From an uncultured Oscillospiraceae bacterium (GTDB lineage Bacteria > Bacillota > Clostridia > Oscillospirales > Oscillospiraceae): a stretch of 64,000 bases of DNA. Where the stretch lies: assembly GCA_947625355.1 (NCBI GenBank), contig CANQOA010000001.1, forward strand, positions 109,795-173,794, given 5' to 3'. A program made the position numbers and the translations under genes. Positions 8,106 to 18,345 of the stretch are shown here, piece by piece; the first letter of the stretch is position 1; each line of letters starts with the position of its first letter. The notes under the pieces are model-generated. The model did not search any database. It was not told where the DNA came from and saw nothing but the letters and a program-made list of their open reading frames with translations.

Positions 8106-8936
8106 TCAGCCGTGGAGCTGCCGCACCAGGGCGATCTCGGCGGCGTAGCCGGCCTCGTCGTTGGGGGTCTCCAGGATGAAGGGCAGCTTTTCCAGCGCGG
8201 GATGGGTGACGATGCGGCGGATGGCCTCCAGGGGCAGCTTCCCGTCCGGGAGCTTTTCGTGCCGGTCCTTGGCCGCGCCCAGGTCGTTTTTCGTGTTGTT
8301 CAGATGCACCGCCTTCAGCCGGTCCAGGCCCACGGCCTTGTCGAAGGCCGTCAGCACCCCGTCCAGGTCGTTCACGATGTCGTAGCCCGCGTCCCAGACG
8401 TGGCAGGTGTCCAGGCACACCCCCAGCTTGTCGGAGAGCGTCACCCGGTCCATGACGGCCCGCAGCTCCTCAAAGCGGCCGCCCACCTCGCTGCCCTTGC
8501 CGGCCATGGTCTCCAGCAGCACCGTGGTGGTCATCCCGGGGAAGAGCACCTGGTTCAATACCTCCGCGATCTTGGCGATGCCCACCTCCAGGCCCTGGCC
8601 CACGTGGCTCCCAGGGTGGAAGTTGTAGTACTGCCCCGGCGTGTATTCCATACGCCGGAGGTCGTCGGAAAAGGCGGTCAGGGCGAATTCGCGCACGTTC
8701 TCCTTTTCCGCGCAGGGGTTCAGGGTATAGGGCGCGTGGGCCACGATGCGGTCGATGTCCTTTTCCCGGCAGAAGGTCCGGAAAGCGTCCACGTCGGCCT
8801 GGTCGATGTCCTTGGCCGCGCCGCCCCGGGGATTGCGGGTGAAAAACGCGAAGGTATTGCCGCCCAGGGCGTCGATGCGCTTGCCCATGGCGAGATAGCC
8901 GCCGCTGGCGGAGATATGGCATCCGATACGGAACAT
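8106..8936 (-). CDS. nfo: Endonuclease IV (AP endonuclease)
   Basis: This 276-residue cytosolic enzyme incises DNA 5' to abasic sites in base-excision repair, using a three-metal centre. Characteristic motifs are present in order: IGCHISASGG at the N terminus, YYNFHPGSHVGQG, LLETMAGKGSEVGG, VCLDTCHVWDAGYD, VHLNNTKNDLGAAKDRHE and the terminal FILETPNDE. These supply the expected His, Glu and Asp metal ligands. Length is normal for the family. It sits 13 bp after the S9 peptidase stop in the same operon; the pairing with csaB and a peptidase has no obvious functional logic. Confidence 0.96.
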   Translation of the reverse strand: MFRIGCHISASGGYLAMGKRIDALGGNTFAFFTRNPRGGAAKDIDQADVDAFRTFCREKDIDRIVAHAPYTLNPCAEKENVREFALTAFSDDLRRMEYTPGQYYNFHPGSHVGQGLEVGIAKIAEVLNQVLFPGMTTTVLLETMAGKGSEVGGRFEELRAVMDRVTLSDKLGVCLDTCHVWDAGYDIVNDLDGVLTAFDKAVGLDRLKAVHLNNTKNDLGAAKDRHEKLPDGKLPLEAIRRIVTHPALEKLPFILETPNDEAGYAAEIALVRQLHG

Positions 8937-8949
8937 ACGCGCGCTCCTT

Positions 8950-10947
8950 TCACTTGCAGTACTTGTCCATCCAGGCGAGGATCTCGTTCATCCTGGAGAT
9001 GCGGTTTTTCGGCTTGCCGGAGCGGCTGAGCTCGTGGTTCTCCCCCCGGAACAGGCAGAGCTTCGTCTCCACGCCCGCCTTTTTCAGCGCCGTGAACATG
9101 GCCAGCCCCTCGCTCATCCAGCAGCGGAAATCGTTGTCCGAGTGGATGAACAGCGTGGGCGTATGGCAGTTTTTGGCGTACCGCAGGGGCGAGTGGGACC
9201 AGAGCTTCTCCGCGTCGGTGTCGGTGGTGGCCCGCATCTGGCCCTTGGCGAAGCGCAGGCCGATGTCGGTGGTGTACTCAAAGGTGGTCCAGTTGGCGAT
9301 GGACCGCTGGCTGGCCGCGGCGGCGAACCGGTCCGTGTGGCCGATGATCCAGTTGGTCATGAACCCGCCGTAGCTGCCGCCGGTGACGCCCACCCTGGCC
9401 GGGTCCACCTCCGGATACTGGGAGAGCATCTCGTCCAAAAACGCCATGATGTCCTCATAGTCGATGGAGCCGTATTTGCCGGAGATGAAGCCGAATTCGT
9501 TGCCCCGGCCGTCGGAGCCCCGGGGGTTGCAGTAAAAGACGAAATAGCCCGCGTTGGCCCAGACCTGCATCTCGTGATGGAACACGTCTCCAAACACGGT
9601 CCGGGGCCCGCCGTGGATATGCAGGATGGCCGGGTAGCGCCGTCCGGGCTCCCAATCCACCGGCCGCATGGCCCAGCCGTGGATGACATAGCCGTCCCGG
9701 TCCGTGAAGGTGTGCATCCGGGGCGGGGCGTATGTATAGTCCTCCGTCCGGGAGAAATGGGTCAGCCGCCGGCCGTCCCCGCCGTAGAGCTCGCACAGCT
9801 CGCCCCCATAGAGCCCGCAGTAGACCAGGCTCCCCTCCCGGACGTCGAAGCTGTCGCAGCTCCCGGCCGGGGTGAGGGGCGGGGAGACGCGGCCGTCCCG
9901 GTCGATGGTGCGCAGGAAGGTGCTGTCATCGACGGTGGTGAGGAAATAGAACTTGTCCCCATCGGCCTTGGCGCCCCAGCCGCCGCCCAGCCGGGCGTCG
10001 GAGCCCACGGTGCCATAGCCGGCCGACGCCTCGTAACGGGCCAGCAGCGTCCGCTCGCCCGTGGCCGGGTCCATGAGGAAAAAGTCCGGATACTGATCGT
10101 CCTCATAGGTCATGCCCGAGCCGTCCGGCACGGGCAGCTTCCCGTCGGTCATGGCCAGCAGCAGCTTTCCGTCCCAAAAGCCCAGCAGGTCCCCGCCCAT
10201 GACGTCCGGCTCCATCAGGCACCGGGTCCCGCCGCCGGCCAGATCGTGGACATAGACGCCGGAATAGCCGTCGTTGCGGTGGGAGACAGGACTGCCGGTG
10301 AAGGCCACCAGGCCCCCCTCCCAGTCAAAGCCGTCGCAGTTGAAGTCCGCGTCCGTGATGGGCGTGAGCGTCCCGGCGGACGCGTCGAACAGGCCCAGCC
10401 GGTCCCGCTTGCCGCTGATGATGTGCCGGCCGTTGAACCAGAAGGGATAGTCCTCCAGCACATAATAGGCCGGGTCCCTGACGTCGGCCAGGGCCTTGTC
10501 CCGCGCCGGGCCCTCCAGGGCGGCCAGCGCGTCCATGCGTGTGTCGTGGGTATAATGGCACAGATACTTCCCTCCGCCGATGTCCCGGATGGCGCCCACC
10601 GCCTCCGGGATGGCAAAGGCCCGGCGGGCCTCGCCGCCGCGGGGGTCGATCTCATAGTAGACGGTCAGGGGCTCTCCGGCGTCGGCGCGTTTTTTGTCCG
10701 CCCCGTCCCGCAGGGCGGGGAAGCGCACGGTGTTCCTCTCCGTCCAGACGAAGCTCCGCCCGTCCCCGCCGGCGGTGAGCGGCCGGGGCTCGGCTCCCTC
10801 CTGCGCCAGCCAGATGTCCCCCTTGTAGCCGTTGGCCTCCTCATCCGCCCAGGAGACCACAAAAGCGGTCATGGTCCCGTCCGGGGATATGGACGGGGCG
10901 CTGACGAAGCGCATCTCATACAGCGTTTCCGGCACGATCTTTTTCAT
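8950..10947 (-). CDS. S9 family serine peptidase (acylaminoacyl-peptidase type)
   Basis: The 665-residue protein has an N-terminal beta-propeller-like half and a C-terminal alpha/beta-hydrolase domain. The nucleophile is Ser525 in VTGGSYGGF, with an oxyanion-loop segment HIHGGPRT near 444. The Asp is in IHSDNDFR (604 or 606), and His638 lies in GENHELSRSG. Prolyl-oligopeptidase relatives of this type cleave short peptides or remove blocked N-terminal residues in the cytosol; no signal peptide is seen. It lies 24 bp downstream of csaB in the same operon. Substrate specificity cannot be assigned. Confidence 0.92.
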   Translation of the reverse strand: MKKIVPETLYEMRFVSAPSISPDGTMTAFVVSWADEEANGYKGDIWLAQEGAEPRPLTAGGDGRSFVWTERNTVRFPALRDGADKKRADAGEPLTVYYEIDPRGGEARRAFAIPEAVGAIRDIGGGKYLCHYTHDTRMDALAALEGPARDKALADVRDPAYYVLEDYPFWFNGRHIISGKRDRLGLFDASAGTLTPITDADFNCDGFDWEGGLVAFTGSPVSHRNDGYSGVYVHDLAGGGTRCLMEPDVMGGDLLGFWDGKLLLAMTDGKLPVPDGSGMTYEDDQYPDFFLMDPATGERTLLARYEASAGYGTVGSDARLGGGWGAKADGDKFYFLTTVDDSTFLRTIDRDGRVSPPLTPAGSCDSFDVREGSLVYCGLYGGELCELYGGDGRRLTHFSRTEDYTYAPPRMHTFTDRDGYVIHGWAMRPVDWEPGRRYPAILHIHGGPRTVFGDVFHHEMQVWANAGYFVFYCNPRGSDGRGNEFGFISGKYGSIDYEDIMAFLDEMLSQYPEVDPARVGVTGGSYGGFMTNWIIGHTDRFAAAASQRSIANWTTFEYTTDIGLRFAKGQMRATTDTDAEKLWSHSPLRYAKNCHTPTLFIHSDNDFRCWMSEGLAMFTALKKAGVETKLCLFRGENHELSRSGKPKNRISRMNEILAWMDKYCK

Positions 10948-10971
10948 ACGGTACGGCTCCTTTTCTTTCTC

Positions 10972-12030
10972 TTATTCTCCCGCCAGAAGCTGGGCGGCGG
11001 CGTTGATATTCGTCTGTTCCCGCGCCCGAAGGGTACGGGCCGCGGCGGACAGGTGCTCCCCGTCCAAATGCATGGCCAGATCGATCAGCTCCTGCAGATC
11101 GTCCCCCGTCACATCCTCCAGCGCGATCATGGGCAGCCCCGCCTCCGTGCAGAAGGCGTCCACCTTGGGGTCATAGCTGACCCCCGCGGCGGGGGCCCCG
11201 CCGGTGAGGGCGAAGATCAGCCCATGCAGGCGCATGGACACCACCAGGCTCATCCGCCCGGCCCGTTTTGCGTCGGCGGACACGGTATAGGGCACGCCGT
11301 CCAGCAGCGCGCACACGTCGCCGATCACCCGGCGGTCCTCCGGCGCCAGGCAGAGGAACACCGGCGGCAGATGGTACCGCTCCCAGACGTATCGCGCCGC
11401 CTGGGCAAAGTCGGGCACATGGCTCCACACCTCCGGCCAGTGCCGGAGGACGAACCCGGCCTTCCGCTCCCGCTCCGCCGGCGCCGCCTCGGCACCCAGG
11501 ACCGGGTCGGCGGCCAGCAGCCGCTTGGATCCCCGCACGCCCCAGCTCTTCAGCACGGCCAGGCTCGCCCCGTCCCGGACGGTGATCACGTCCGCATAGC
11601 GGTTGAGCGTGTTGGCCGTCCACATCTGCTCCCGGTCATGGAGGATGGGCCCCGCGCCGACGCCGTAAAGCTGGGTGGCGCAGCCCATGGCCTTGGCCGC
11701 GCGCAGCAGCGCCAGATAGTACCACAGGCTCCTGCGGCTGGTCACGTCCTGCAAAAGCCCGCCGCCGCCCAGGATGAAGAGCCTCGACCGGCCCATGGCC
11801 CGCAGCCACCCGATCGCGTTCATCCGCCCCACGGCAGCCGCGCCGCAGGCGCGGGCCACCCGCTTGGGATGGCGGCAGACCACCGTGATGGGCAGTTCCC
11901 GGTCCAATCGGCGCAGCGAAGCCGTGACGGCGGCCAAAATGGCGTCGTCGCCGGCGTTGGACATGCCATAGGCCCCGCATATGACCACGCCCTTCCGGGC
12001 GTCGAAGGGCAGTCGGAAGAGGTTTTTCAT
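10972..12030 (-). CDS. csaB: Polysaccharide pyruvyl transferase CsaB
   Basis: This 352-residue protein belongs to the family that adds ketal-linked pyruvate from phosphoenolpyruvate to secondary cell-wall polysaccharide, the modification recognised by SLH domains of surface proteins. Diagnostic segments are ICGAYGMSNAGDDAILAA at the N terminus, FILGGGGLLQD near residue 90 and SMRLHGLIFA near 265, followed by ALEDVTGDDLQELI. It is the first gene of the minus operon and is served by a clear promoter at 12108-12136. A link to the glycan locus 28 kb away is possible but not shown. Confidence 0.9.
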   Translation of the reverse strand: MKNLFRLPFDARKGVVICGAYGMSNAGDDAILAAVTASLRRLDRELPITVVCRHPKRVARACGAAAVGRMNAIGWLRAMGRSRLFILGGGGLLQDVTSRRSLWYYLALLRAAKAMGCATQLYGVGAGPILHDREQMWTANTLNRYADVITVRDGASLAVLKSWGVRGSKRLLAADPVLGAEAAPAERERKAGFVLRHWPEVWSHVPDFAQAARYVWERYHLPPVFLCLAPEDRRVIGDVCALLDGVPYTVSADAKRAGRMSLVVSMRLHGLIFALTGGAPAAGVSYDPKVDAFCTEAGLPMIALEDVTGDDLQELIDLAMHLDGEHLSAAARTLRAREQTNINAAAQLLAGE

Positions 12031-12107
12031 GGCGCGCTCCTCTTGTAAAAAGCTCTCAGGGGATCGAGACGCGTGATGGGGAGATGTCGGAGTGGGTGAC
12101 TTATATT

Positions 12108-12136
12108 ATTATAGCGCGTTTTTCCCGGCGGGACAA
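12108..12136 (-). promoter_or_regulatory. Promoter of the csaB operon
   Basis: Minus-strand TTGTCC (12131-12136), 17-bp spacer, perfect TATAAT (12108-12113). It is divergent from the promoter at 12161. Confidence 0.7.
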
Positions 12137-12160
12137 GACGGCGGGCGCATGTTCTTCCTC

Positions 12161-12189
12161 TTGTGAAAGGTCCGCGATGGGTGTAAAAT
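12161..12189 (+). promoter_or_regulatory. Promoter of the histidine phosphatase-GNAT gene
   Basis: TTGTGA (12161-12166), 17-bp spacer, TAAAAT (12184-12189), about 30 bp before the start codon. Confidence 0.6.
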
Positions 12190-12219
12190 GGGGCCAGAAC
12201 GATCGCAAGAGGGGATACC

Positions 12220-13371
12220 ATGACCAAGCTCTATCTTATCCGCCACGCCGAGGCGGAGGGAAACCTGTACCGCCGCGCCCAGGGCCAGTACGACGCCAAC
12301 ATTACCCTGCTGGGCCGCCGGCAGATGGCCGCCCTGGCGGAACGGTTCCGGGAGGTACATCTCGACGCGCTGTGGGCCAGCGACCTGATCCGCACCCAGT
12401 CCACCGCCAGCGCCCTTTTGAAATACCATCCCGATCTGACCCTGCATACAGACCCCGCCCTGCGGGAGGTGGACGTGGGCTGCTGGGAGGACCATGCCTG
12501 GGCGGAGATCAGCGCCAAGTACCCGGAGCAGCACTGGCTGTTCACCCATGACCCGGCAAAGTGGCATGTGCCCGGCAGCGAGGATTACGAGGCCGTGTGG
12601 CGGCGGGTGCGGGGGGCGCTGCTGGCTCTGGCGGACGCCTATCCCGGCAAGACCGTGGCGGTGGTGAGCCACGCCTTCGCCATCCGCGCGGCAGCCGCCC
12701 ACCTGATGGGCAAGGGCTTTGCGGAGATCCCCTACGGGGACAATACCGCCGTCACCACCCTGGAGGCGGAGGACGGCGCGCTCTCCCTTTTGAGCTACGC
12801 CGACGCGTCCCACCTGGGGACGCTGAGCACCTTTGCCCACCAGGGGCTGGCCGGCGACCACCTGGCCCGGAAGGCGGACGGCATGCCCGTGCCCATGTCC
12901 ATGCCGGAGGAGCGGGAGCTCTATACCCGCTGCTACAGCGAGACATGGCTGGCCAGCCACGGGAACCTGAAGGGCTTCGCCCCCCAGCTCTATCTGGCCT
13001 CCGCCGTCCAGCGGGCAAAGGAGGACCCCCAATGCCTGGTGAAGCTGCTGTACGCCGACGCCCTGGCGGGGATCATCGAGCTGGACCCGGAGCGGGGCGC
13101 TGAGGACGGCGCCGGCTGGATCAGCCTCATCTGGGTGGAGCGGGACATGCGCGGCCGCCGGTTCGGCTCCCAGCTGATCGGCCACGCGGTGAGCTATTTC
13201 CGGCGCCTGGACCGGACCTCCATCCGTCTGCATGTGTCCCAGACCAACGCCGCCGCCCTCGCGTTTTATGACGCGCTGGGCTTCCGCGTGCTGGACACGG
13301 CCCAGGGCGTGGGCGGGCCCCAATATCTGATGGGGATGGACATCCGCCGGAAGGTGTGGTTTTTGCCGTGA
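12220..13371 (+). CDS. Histidine phosphatase fused to GNAT acetyltransferase
   Basis: This is a two-domain cytosolic protein of 383 residues. The N-terminal part (about 1-205) is a phosphoglycerate-mutase-like histidine phosphatase: LIRHAEAEGN carries the phosphate-accepting His9, and VVSHAF carries the second catalytic His153. The C-terminal part (about 225-383) is a GNAT acetyltransferase with WISLIWVERDMRGRRFGSQL as the acetyl-CoA-binding segment. It starts at the ATG after AAGAGGGG. The GTG of the next gene overlaps its stop codon, so the two are translationally coupled. Both substrates are unknown; similar fusions occur in Clostridia. Confidence 0.88.
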   Translation: MTKLYLIRHAEAEGNLYRRAQGQYDANITLLGRRQMAALAERFREVHLDALWASDLIRTQSTASALLKYHPDLTLHTDPALREVDVGCWEDHAWAEISAKYPEQHWLFTHDPAKWHVPGSEDYEAVWRRVRGALLALADAYPGKTVAVVSHAFAIRAAAAHLMGKGFAEIPYGDNTAVTTLEAEDGALSLLSYADASHLGTLSTFAHQGLAGDHLARKADGMPVPMSMPEERELYTRCYSETWLASHGNLKGFAPQLYLASAVQRAKEDPQCLVKLLYADALAGIIELDPERGAEDGAGWISLIWVERDMRGRRFGSQLIGHAVSYFRRLDRTSIRLHVSQTNAAALAFYDALGFRVLDTAQGVGGPQYLMGMDIRRKVWFLP

Positions 13372-14474
13372 AGCCCGCGCCGCTGCTGATGACGACGCCG
13401 CCCACGGTGGAGCGGCTGCGGCTCGGTCCGGGCCGGCGCATCGCCGCCATCTCGGACGTGCACGGCGAGCTGGACTACTTAAAAGGCCTGCTGGAAAAAT
13501 GCGCCCTCCGGCCGGAGGACGTGATCGTGTTCGTGGGGGACCTGCTGGAAAAGGGGCCCGACTCCCTGGGCACGCTCCGGTACGTGATGGAGCTGAGCCG
13601 GCAGCGGGAGGTACACACCGTCTGCGGCAACTGCGATTTCTGGCAGAACTTCTGCGACCTGCCGGACGACCCGGAACAGGACGCGTTCTACCTGCGATAC
13701 CTGGTGGGCCGGAACCGGGGCTGGGGCGACGGGCTGATCGCCCAGATGCTCCGGGAGCAGGGCGTGGCCATCGCCCCGGACATGGATCTGGCCGCCGCCA
13801 AGGCCGCCGTGCGGGAGAACTACGGGCAGGAGCTGGACTTTCTCCGGGCCCTGCCCCATATCCTCGAGACGGAGGACTATGTTTTCGTCCACGGGGGCTA
13901 TGTGCCGGAGAAGGGCGCATTCGCCTGCATGAAGCTGGACCGATACCGTGCCGTGGCCCGGCCCCACGCCAAGTGGACCGTGGTGGGCCACTGGCCGCTG
14001 GTGCTCTATCATGAGGACGTGGTGGACGCCCGCCCCATCGTGGACGAGGACCTGAAGCTCATCAGCATCGACGGCGGGTGCGTTTTGAAGGACGACGGGC
14101 AGCTCAACGCCTTTTTCCTGCCGGACATGACCTGGACGAGCTATGACCGCTTCCCTGTGGCGCGCGTCAAAACGGACCAGGCGGCAAATCCGCGCCACTG
14201 GTACATCCGCTATGGCGACAACGCCGTGAAGATCCTCTCGGAGGGGGCGGAGTTCATCCACTGCCGCCATCTGCGCACGGGCTATGAGATGGACGTGCCC
14301 GCGGACCACATCCTCACCCGGGACGGGGACCGGGCCACGGTCAACGACGTGACCGATTACCGCCTGCCCCTCCGGGCCGGGGACGAGATCTCCGTGGTGC
14401 GCCGGACCGGCCGGGGGATCATGTGCAAGCGCGGCGGCGTCTCCGGCTGGTACGACGGGGAGCTGGATGAATAA
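13368..14474 (+). CDS. Metallophosphatase with C-terminal accessory domain
   Basis: I choose the GTG 13368, which overlaps the previous stop (GTGA). The 368-residue protein has calcineurin-like phosphoesterase motifs: ISDVHGELDYL, FVGDLLEKGPDS, GNCDFW, FVHGGYVPE and VVGHWPL, which give the two-metal ligand set. After about residue 275 a beta-rich domain follows (HWYIRYGDNAVKIL onward), of unknown role. PPP-like bacterial members dephosphorylate proteins or dinucleotides such as Ap4A; the substrate here is open. A later ATG in the same frame (13389) is a less likely start. Confidence 0.85.
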   Translation: MKPAPLLMTTPPTVERLRLGPGRRIAAISDVHGELDYLKGLLEKCALRPEDVIVFVGDLLEKGPDSLGTLRYVMELSRQREVHTVCGNCDFWQNFCDLPDDPEQDAFYLRYLVGRNRGWGDGLIAQMLREQGVAIAPDMDLAAAKAAVRENYGQELDFLRALPHILETEDYVFVHGGYVPEKGAFACMKLDRYRAVARPHAKWTVVGHWPLVLYHEDVVDARPIVDEDLKLISIDGGCVLKDDGQLNAFFLPDMTWTSYDRFPVARVKTDQAANPRHWYIRYGDNAVKILSEGAEFIHCRHLRTGYEMDVPADHILTRDGDRATVNDVTDYRLPLRAGDEISVVRRTGRGIMCKRGGVSGWYDGELDE

Positions 14475-14488
14475 CGAATAGAGACGGC

Positions 14489-14517
14489 AAAAGCCCCGCT
14501 CGGTGAGCGGGGCTTTT
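14489..14517. terminator. Bidirectional terminator
   Basis: The stem AAAAGCCCCGCTC/GAGCGGGGCTTTT, with T-runs on both sides, separates the metallophosphatase gene from rpmE. Confidence 0.85.
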
Positions 14518-14531
14518 CCAATGCCGGCATC

Positions 14532-14735
14532 TTACTTGGTCAGGCCGTACTTCTTGTTGAACTTGTCCACACGGCCGCTGGTGTCCACCAGCTTCTGCTT
14601 GCCGGTGAAGAACGGGTGGCACTTGGAGCAGATCTCAACGGTGATGTTCTCACGGGTGGAGCCGGTCTCGATCACGTTGCCGCAGGCACAGCGGATGGTG
14701 GTCTTGTAGTACTTGGGATGGATGCCTTCCTTCAT
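14532..14735 (-). CDS. rpmE: 50S ribosomal protein L31
   Basis: This encodes a 67-residue ribosomal protein starting at [10 protein letters not shown], preceded by ATGAGGTG. It is the zinc-binding C+ form, since the CAC and SKC segments provide four cysteines. The ending FNKKYGLTK is typical. The leader contains a GC-rich hairpin (14767-14782) that could be autoregulatory. Confidence 0.97.
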   Translation of the reverse strand: MKEGIHPKYYKTTIRCACGNVIETGSTRENITVEICSKCHPFFTGKQKLVDTSGRVDKFNKKYGLTK

Positions 14736-14766
14736 GTCGTTCACCTCATATCGAGCTGTCTTGAGT

Positions 14767-14782
14767 GCGGGCTCCCGCCCGC
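14767..14782 (-). promoter_or_regulatory. Leader hairpin upstream of rpmE
   Basis: The stem GCGGGC/GCCCGC with a four-base loop lies in the 5' leader, about 32 nt before the L31 start codon. Firmicute rpmE leaders are known to carry structured autoregulatory elements; identity with those was not tested. Confidence 0.35.
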
Positions 14783-14802
14783 CGTTACAAGACGCAAATG
14801 AT

Positions 14803-14831
14803 ATATTATCATACGTTTTGGCAAAGCGCAA
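14803..14831 (-). promoter_or_regulatory. Promoter of rpmE
   Basis: Minus-strand TTGCGC (14826-14831), 17-bp spacer, TAATAT (14803-14808). The -35 lies inside a GCGCAA/TTGCGC hairpin that may also end addA transcription. Confidence 0.55.
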
Positions 14832-14853
14832 CGTTTTTTTGCGCCGATACCGG

Positions 14854-17800
14854 TCATTTTTCCTCTCCCAGCGGGATCAGGGCCGCCTGCCGCCGCCGCA
14901 GATACCACAGCGCCGCCTGGCGCACCGGCTTTTGGAAGATGCGCTCCATGGCGGTGGCATAGGCCCGCAGCTGGGCGGTGTGCCGCTCCGGCTCCACCTG
15001 GGCGTCGGTCTTGAAGTCGATGACCGTGAGAGCGCCGTCCTCTTCGATGCAGCAGTCCACCACGCCCTGGAGCAGGATCTCCTCCCCCGCCGGTGCCTGG
15101 GGATACCACAGCGCCGCCGGGCACAGCAGGGAGAACCGGAACTCCCGGCTCACACGGTCCGCCGCCAGCAGCCGCGCCCCCAGCTCCGAGCGGAAAAAGG
15201 CCAGGATGTCGCCGGGGTCCACCGCCGCGGCCTGGCGTTCGTCCAGAAAGCCCATCTGTTCCAGCCGGCCGATCTCGGCGGAGATCTCCTCCGCCGAGCC
15301 GGTCCTGGCCAGATCGATGTGCTGCATCACCAGGTGAGCCGCCACGCCCCGCTCCGTCCCCGAGAGGGGCCGGGAGCTCCGGCCAAAATCGGGTCTGCGC
15401 AGCCGGCCGGTGACAGCCGGCGCCTGGGGCAGCTCCGCCGCCTCGGCGTCGGCCCCGCCGGGCGCCGCCTCCCGGACCGACGTGGCCGTGAGCTTGGAGG
15501 GCAGAACCACCGCCGCCTCATAGGGATAGGTCCACGCCAGCCGCCGGTCCAGCGCCTCGGTCAGCGCCGGGTCCGCCGCGGGCCGCTCCGGGGCCTCCCC
15601 CGCCGGCGCATTGCCGGCCTCCATAGGCGTGGCCAGCGCCATGTCCAGCGTCCGGCCCCCGTCCGCCGCTCCGGCCAGGATGAGCCAGAAAGCGGTGTTG
15701 GGCGCACCAGCCAGCACCCGGGGGCTGATGGGCCCCTCCGGCGGCACGTCCAGCGCCGCCAGCTTCTCCGCCGCTTTGGGCAGCGTGCATGTCATGATGA
15801 GCCGCTCCCGGGCCCGTGTCATGGCCACATACAGCACCCGCTCCTGCTCGCTCAGCTCCTCCCGCCGGCTCATCCGGTCGATGGCCCGCCAGGGCAGCGT
15901 GGGCCACCGGACGCCCCGGAGCGGGTCCGTCATGCGCATGCCCAGCCCCAGCCGGCCGTGGCACAGCACATGGCCGCTCTGGCCATGGTTCCAGCCATGG
16001 CCGTTGTCCGCCAGGAACACCACCGGGAACTCCAGGCCTTTGGACTTGTGCACGCTCATGATCTGCACCGCGCCGCCGCTGGCCGGCGCGGGCGGCTCCA
16101 TGCCCCGGCGCTCCAGCTCCCGCAGCCATCCCACGAACCGGAAAAGACCCCTTCCGCCGTCCTGCTCGAACTTCCGGGCGTATTCATAAAGCTGCATCAG
16201 CTCCCCGATCCGCCGGGACGCGTCCGGCATCACAGCGCACACCGTCAAAAGCTCCGTCCGGTCATAGAGCCGTCGGAGCACGCTGTCCGTGGGCTCCTCC
16301 CGGGCAAAGCCGCGCAGCTCCTCCACCAGCTCCACGAACCGGCGGCACCGCTCGTCCGTCTCCGCCCGCGCCCGCAGCGCATACCACAGCTCGCCCCTGC
16401 CCGCGGCCCGGACCGCCGCCAGCTCGTCGGGGGTAAAGCCAAAGGGCAGCCCCCGCAGCGCCGCGATCAGGGGCACGTCCTGCAGGGGATTGTCCGCCAC
16501 CGCCAGCATGGAGATGGCGAAGCTCACCTCCGGCTGGGAGAAAAACGCGCCCCCCTGGCGGGCGTTCACCGGCACGCCGGCCTCGGCCAGGGCCCGGCGG
16601 TAGGCCGCGCCGGAGGTGCCCGGCGTGCGCAGCAGCAGGGCGATGTCCCCGTATCCCAAGGGGCGCGTGCCCCCCTGGCCGTCGGAGATGGGCTCCCGGC
16701 CCTCCACCATGGCCCGGATGCGCCCGGCCACATACCGGGCCTCCAGCATCGTCCGGTCGGGGGCGTCCTCCCCCTCGTCCGCCGCGGGCGGCTCCAGGAT
16801 GCGCAGCTCCGGCCGCGCCTCCCCCGCGGCGGGATATTCCGCCCCGGGAATCAGCCGGGCCTCGCCGTCATAGGCCACGTCCCCCAGCGCGGGGGACATG
16901 ATCCGCCCGAACACGCTGTTGCAGGCGTCCAGCACGCACGCCCGGCTGCGGAAATTCTCCCGCAGCAGCACCCGCCGTCCCGCGCCGCCGTCGGCATAGG
17001 CGGCGTATTTTTCGTTGAAGATCGCCGGCTCCGCCAGACGGAACCGGTAGATGGACTGCTTCACGTCCCCCACCATGAACAGGTCCCGCCCCTCGTGGGA
17101 CACCCGCCGGAAGATCAGCTCCTGGACCGCGTTCACGTCCTGGTACTCGTCCACCATCACCTCGGCGAACCGGTCGGACACCGCCGCCGCGAGGGGGGCG
17201 GCCCCGCCGTCCTCCGCGCACAGCAGACGCACGCACATGTGCTCCACATCCGCGAAATCGCACTGGTCTGCCCGGCGTTTCCGGGCCGTGTATTCCTCCT
17301 GCAGCGCCCATACCAGCTCCATCAGCGCCGCGAGAGGGGCCTTGGAACGGGCGATGCCCGCCAAAAGGACGGCGCTGTCCCCGGCCAGTGCCTTGCGCAG
17401 CTTGGCCGCCGCGTCCTTCCCCGCGTCCCAGACCGCCTTGACGCGCTCGCGCACGGCGGGGTCCGCGTCCTTTTTCACCCGGCCCAGCCGGGCGTCGGGC
17501 CGCTCCAGCACCCGGCGCGCCGCCTCCCAGCCCTCGCCCGCTGCCCGGCCGAGGTCCCGGAACCACAGCGCCATCTCATCGAGGGAGGTCCTGTACCCCT
17601 CCATGGCCGCGGCGTTCTCCGGCCGGGCCGTCAGGGCGGCGGCCGCCTCCAGCTCGCCGGCCCGGTAGGCGGCCTCCGCCGCCGCGTCCTCCAGCAGGTA
17701 CCGGCCCCAGACCGTCTCGCCGGCGTCGGTCATGCCCGCCGTGTCCAGCATGGCCAGGGCGCCGTCCGCCCATTGCTTCGGATAGGCGCGGCTCTGCATC

Positions 17801-18345
17801 TGCCGGTCCAGTTCCAAAATGAGCTCGGCAAGGCGGCTGTCGTCCCGGCCGGCCCCCACGCTGTCCACCAGCGCCCGCAGGCCCTCGTCGGTCTCGATGC
17901 GCTCATAGGCCCGGTCCAGCACATCCTCCAGCGCCCGCGCCCGCAGGGCCTGGGCCCGGTCCTCGTCCAGCATGGAAAAGCCCGGAGATATGCCCAGCTG
18001 GTGGGCGTTCTCCCGCACCAGCGAGGCGCAGAAGCTGTCGATGGTGCCGATCTGGGCCCGATAGAGCAGCGCGCTCTGCCGCCGCAGCCGCCGGTCCGCC
18101 GGCGACGCGGCCGCCATGGCGTTCAGCGACGAAAGGATCCGGCCCCGCAGCTCCGCCGCCGCGGCGCGGGTAAAGGTGATGACCAAAAACCGGTCGATGT
18201 CCTCCCCGGCCAGCACCCGGGCCATCAGCCGCTCGGTGAGCACGCGGGTCTTGCCGCTGCCCGCCGCGGCGCTGACCAGGATGGGGGCCCCGCCGGGGGC
18301 CTGGACCGCCTGGAGCTGGGAGGGCGTCAGTTTGATATCACTCAT
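14854..18345 (-). CDS. addA: ATP-dependent helicase/nuclease subunit A
   Basis: This is the 1163-residue subunit of AddAB, the Firmicute counterpart of RecBCD. It resects double-strand breaks to start RecA recombination. UvrD-type helicase motifs include AAAGSGKT (26-33), [52 protein letters not shown] and [16 protein letters not shown]. The C-terminal RecB-type nuclease has VIDFKTD with metal ligands near residue 1110. Its start overlaps the addB stop by 8 nt, so the pair is translationally coupled. The length is a little under the Bacillus protein. Confidence 0.96.
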   Translation of the reverse strand: MSDIKLTPSQLQAVQAPGGAPILVSAAAGSGKTRVLTERLMARVLAGEDIDRFLVITFTRAAAAELRGRILSSLNAMAAASPADRRLRRQSALLYRAQIGTIDSFCASLVRENAHQLGISPGFSMLDEDRAQALRARALEDVLDRAYERIETDEGLRALVDSVGAGRDDSRLAELILELDRQMQSRAYPKQWADGALAMLDTAGMTDAGETVWGRYLLEDAAAEAAYRAGELEAAAALTARPENAAAMEGYRTSLDEMALWFRDLGRAAGEGWEAARRVLERPDARLGRVKKDADPAVRERVKAVWDAGKDAAAKLRKALAGDSAVLLAGIARSKAPLAALMELVWALQEEYTARKRRADQCDFADVEHMCVRLLCAEDGGAAPLAAAVSDRFAEVMVDEYQDVNAVQELIFRRVSHEGRDLFMVGDVKQSIYRFRLAEPAIFNEKYAAYADGGAGRRVLLRENFRSRACVLDACNSVFGRIMSPALGDVAYDGEARLIPGAEYPAAGEARPELRILEPPAADEGEDAPDRTMLEARYVAGRIRAMVEGREPISDGQGGTRPLGYGDIALLLRTPGTSGAAYRRALAEAGVPVNARQGGAFFSQPEVSFAISMLAVADNPLQDVPLIAALRGLPFGFTPDELAAVRAAGRGELWYALRARAETDERCRRFVELVEELRGFAREEPTDSVLRRLYDRTELLTVCAVMPDASRRIGELMQLYEYARKFEQDGGRGLFRFVGWLRELERRGMEPPAPASGGAVQIMSVHKSKGLEFPVVFLADNGHGWNHGQSGHVLCHGRLGLGMRMTDPLRGVRWPTLPWRAIDRMSRREELSEQERVLYVAMTRARERLIMTCTLPKAAEKLAALDVPPEGPISPRVLAGAPNTAFWLILAGAADGGRTLDMALATPMEAGNAPAGEAPERPAADPALTEALDRRLAWTYPYEAAVVLPSKLTATSVREAAPGGADAEAAELPQAPAVTGRLRRPDFGRSSRPLSGTERGVAAHLVMQHIDLARTGSAEEISAEIGRLEQMGFLDERQAAAVDPGDILAFFRSELGARLLAADRVSREFRFSLLCPAALWYPQAPAGEEILLQGVVDCCIEEDGALTVIDFKTDAQVEPERHTAQLRAYATAMERIFQKPVRQAALWYLRRRQAALIPLGEEK

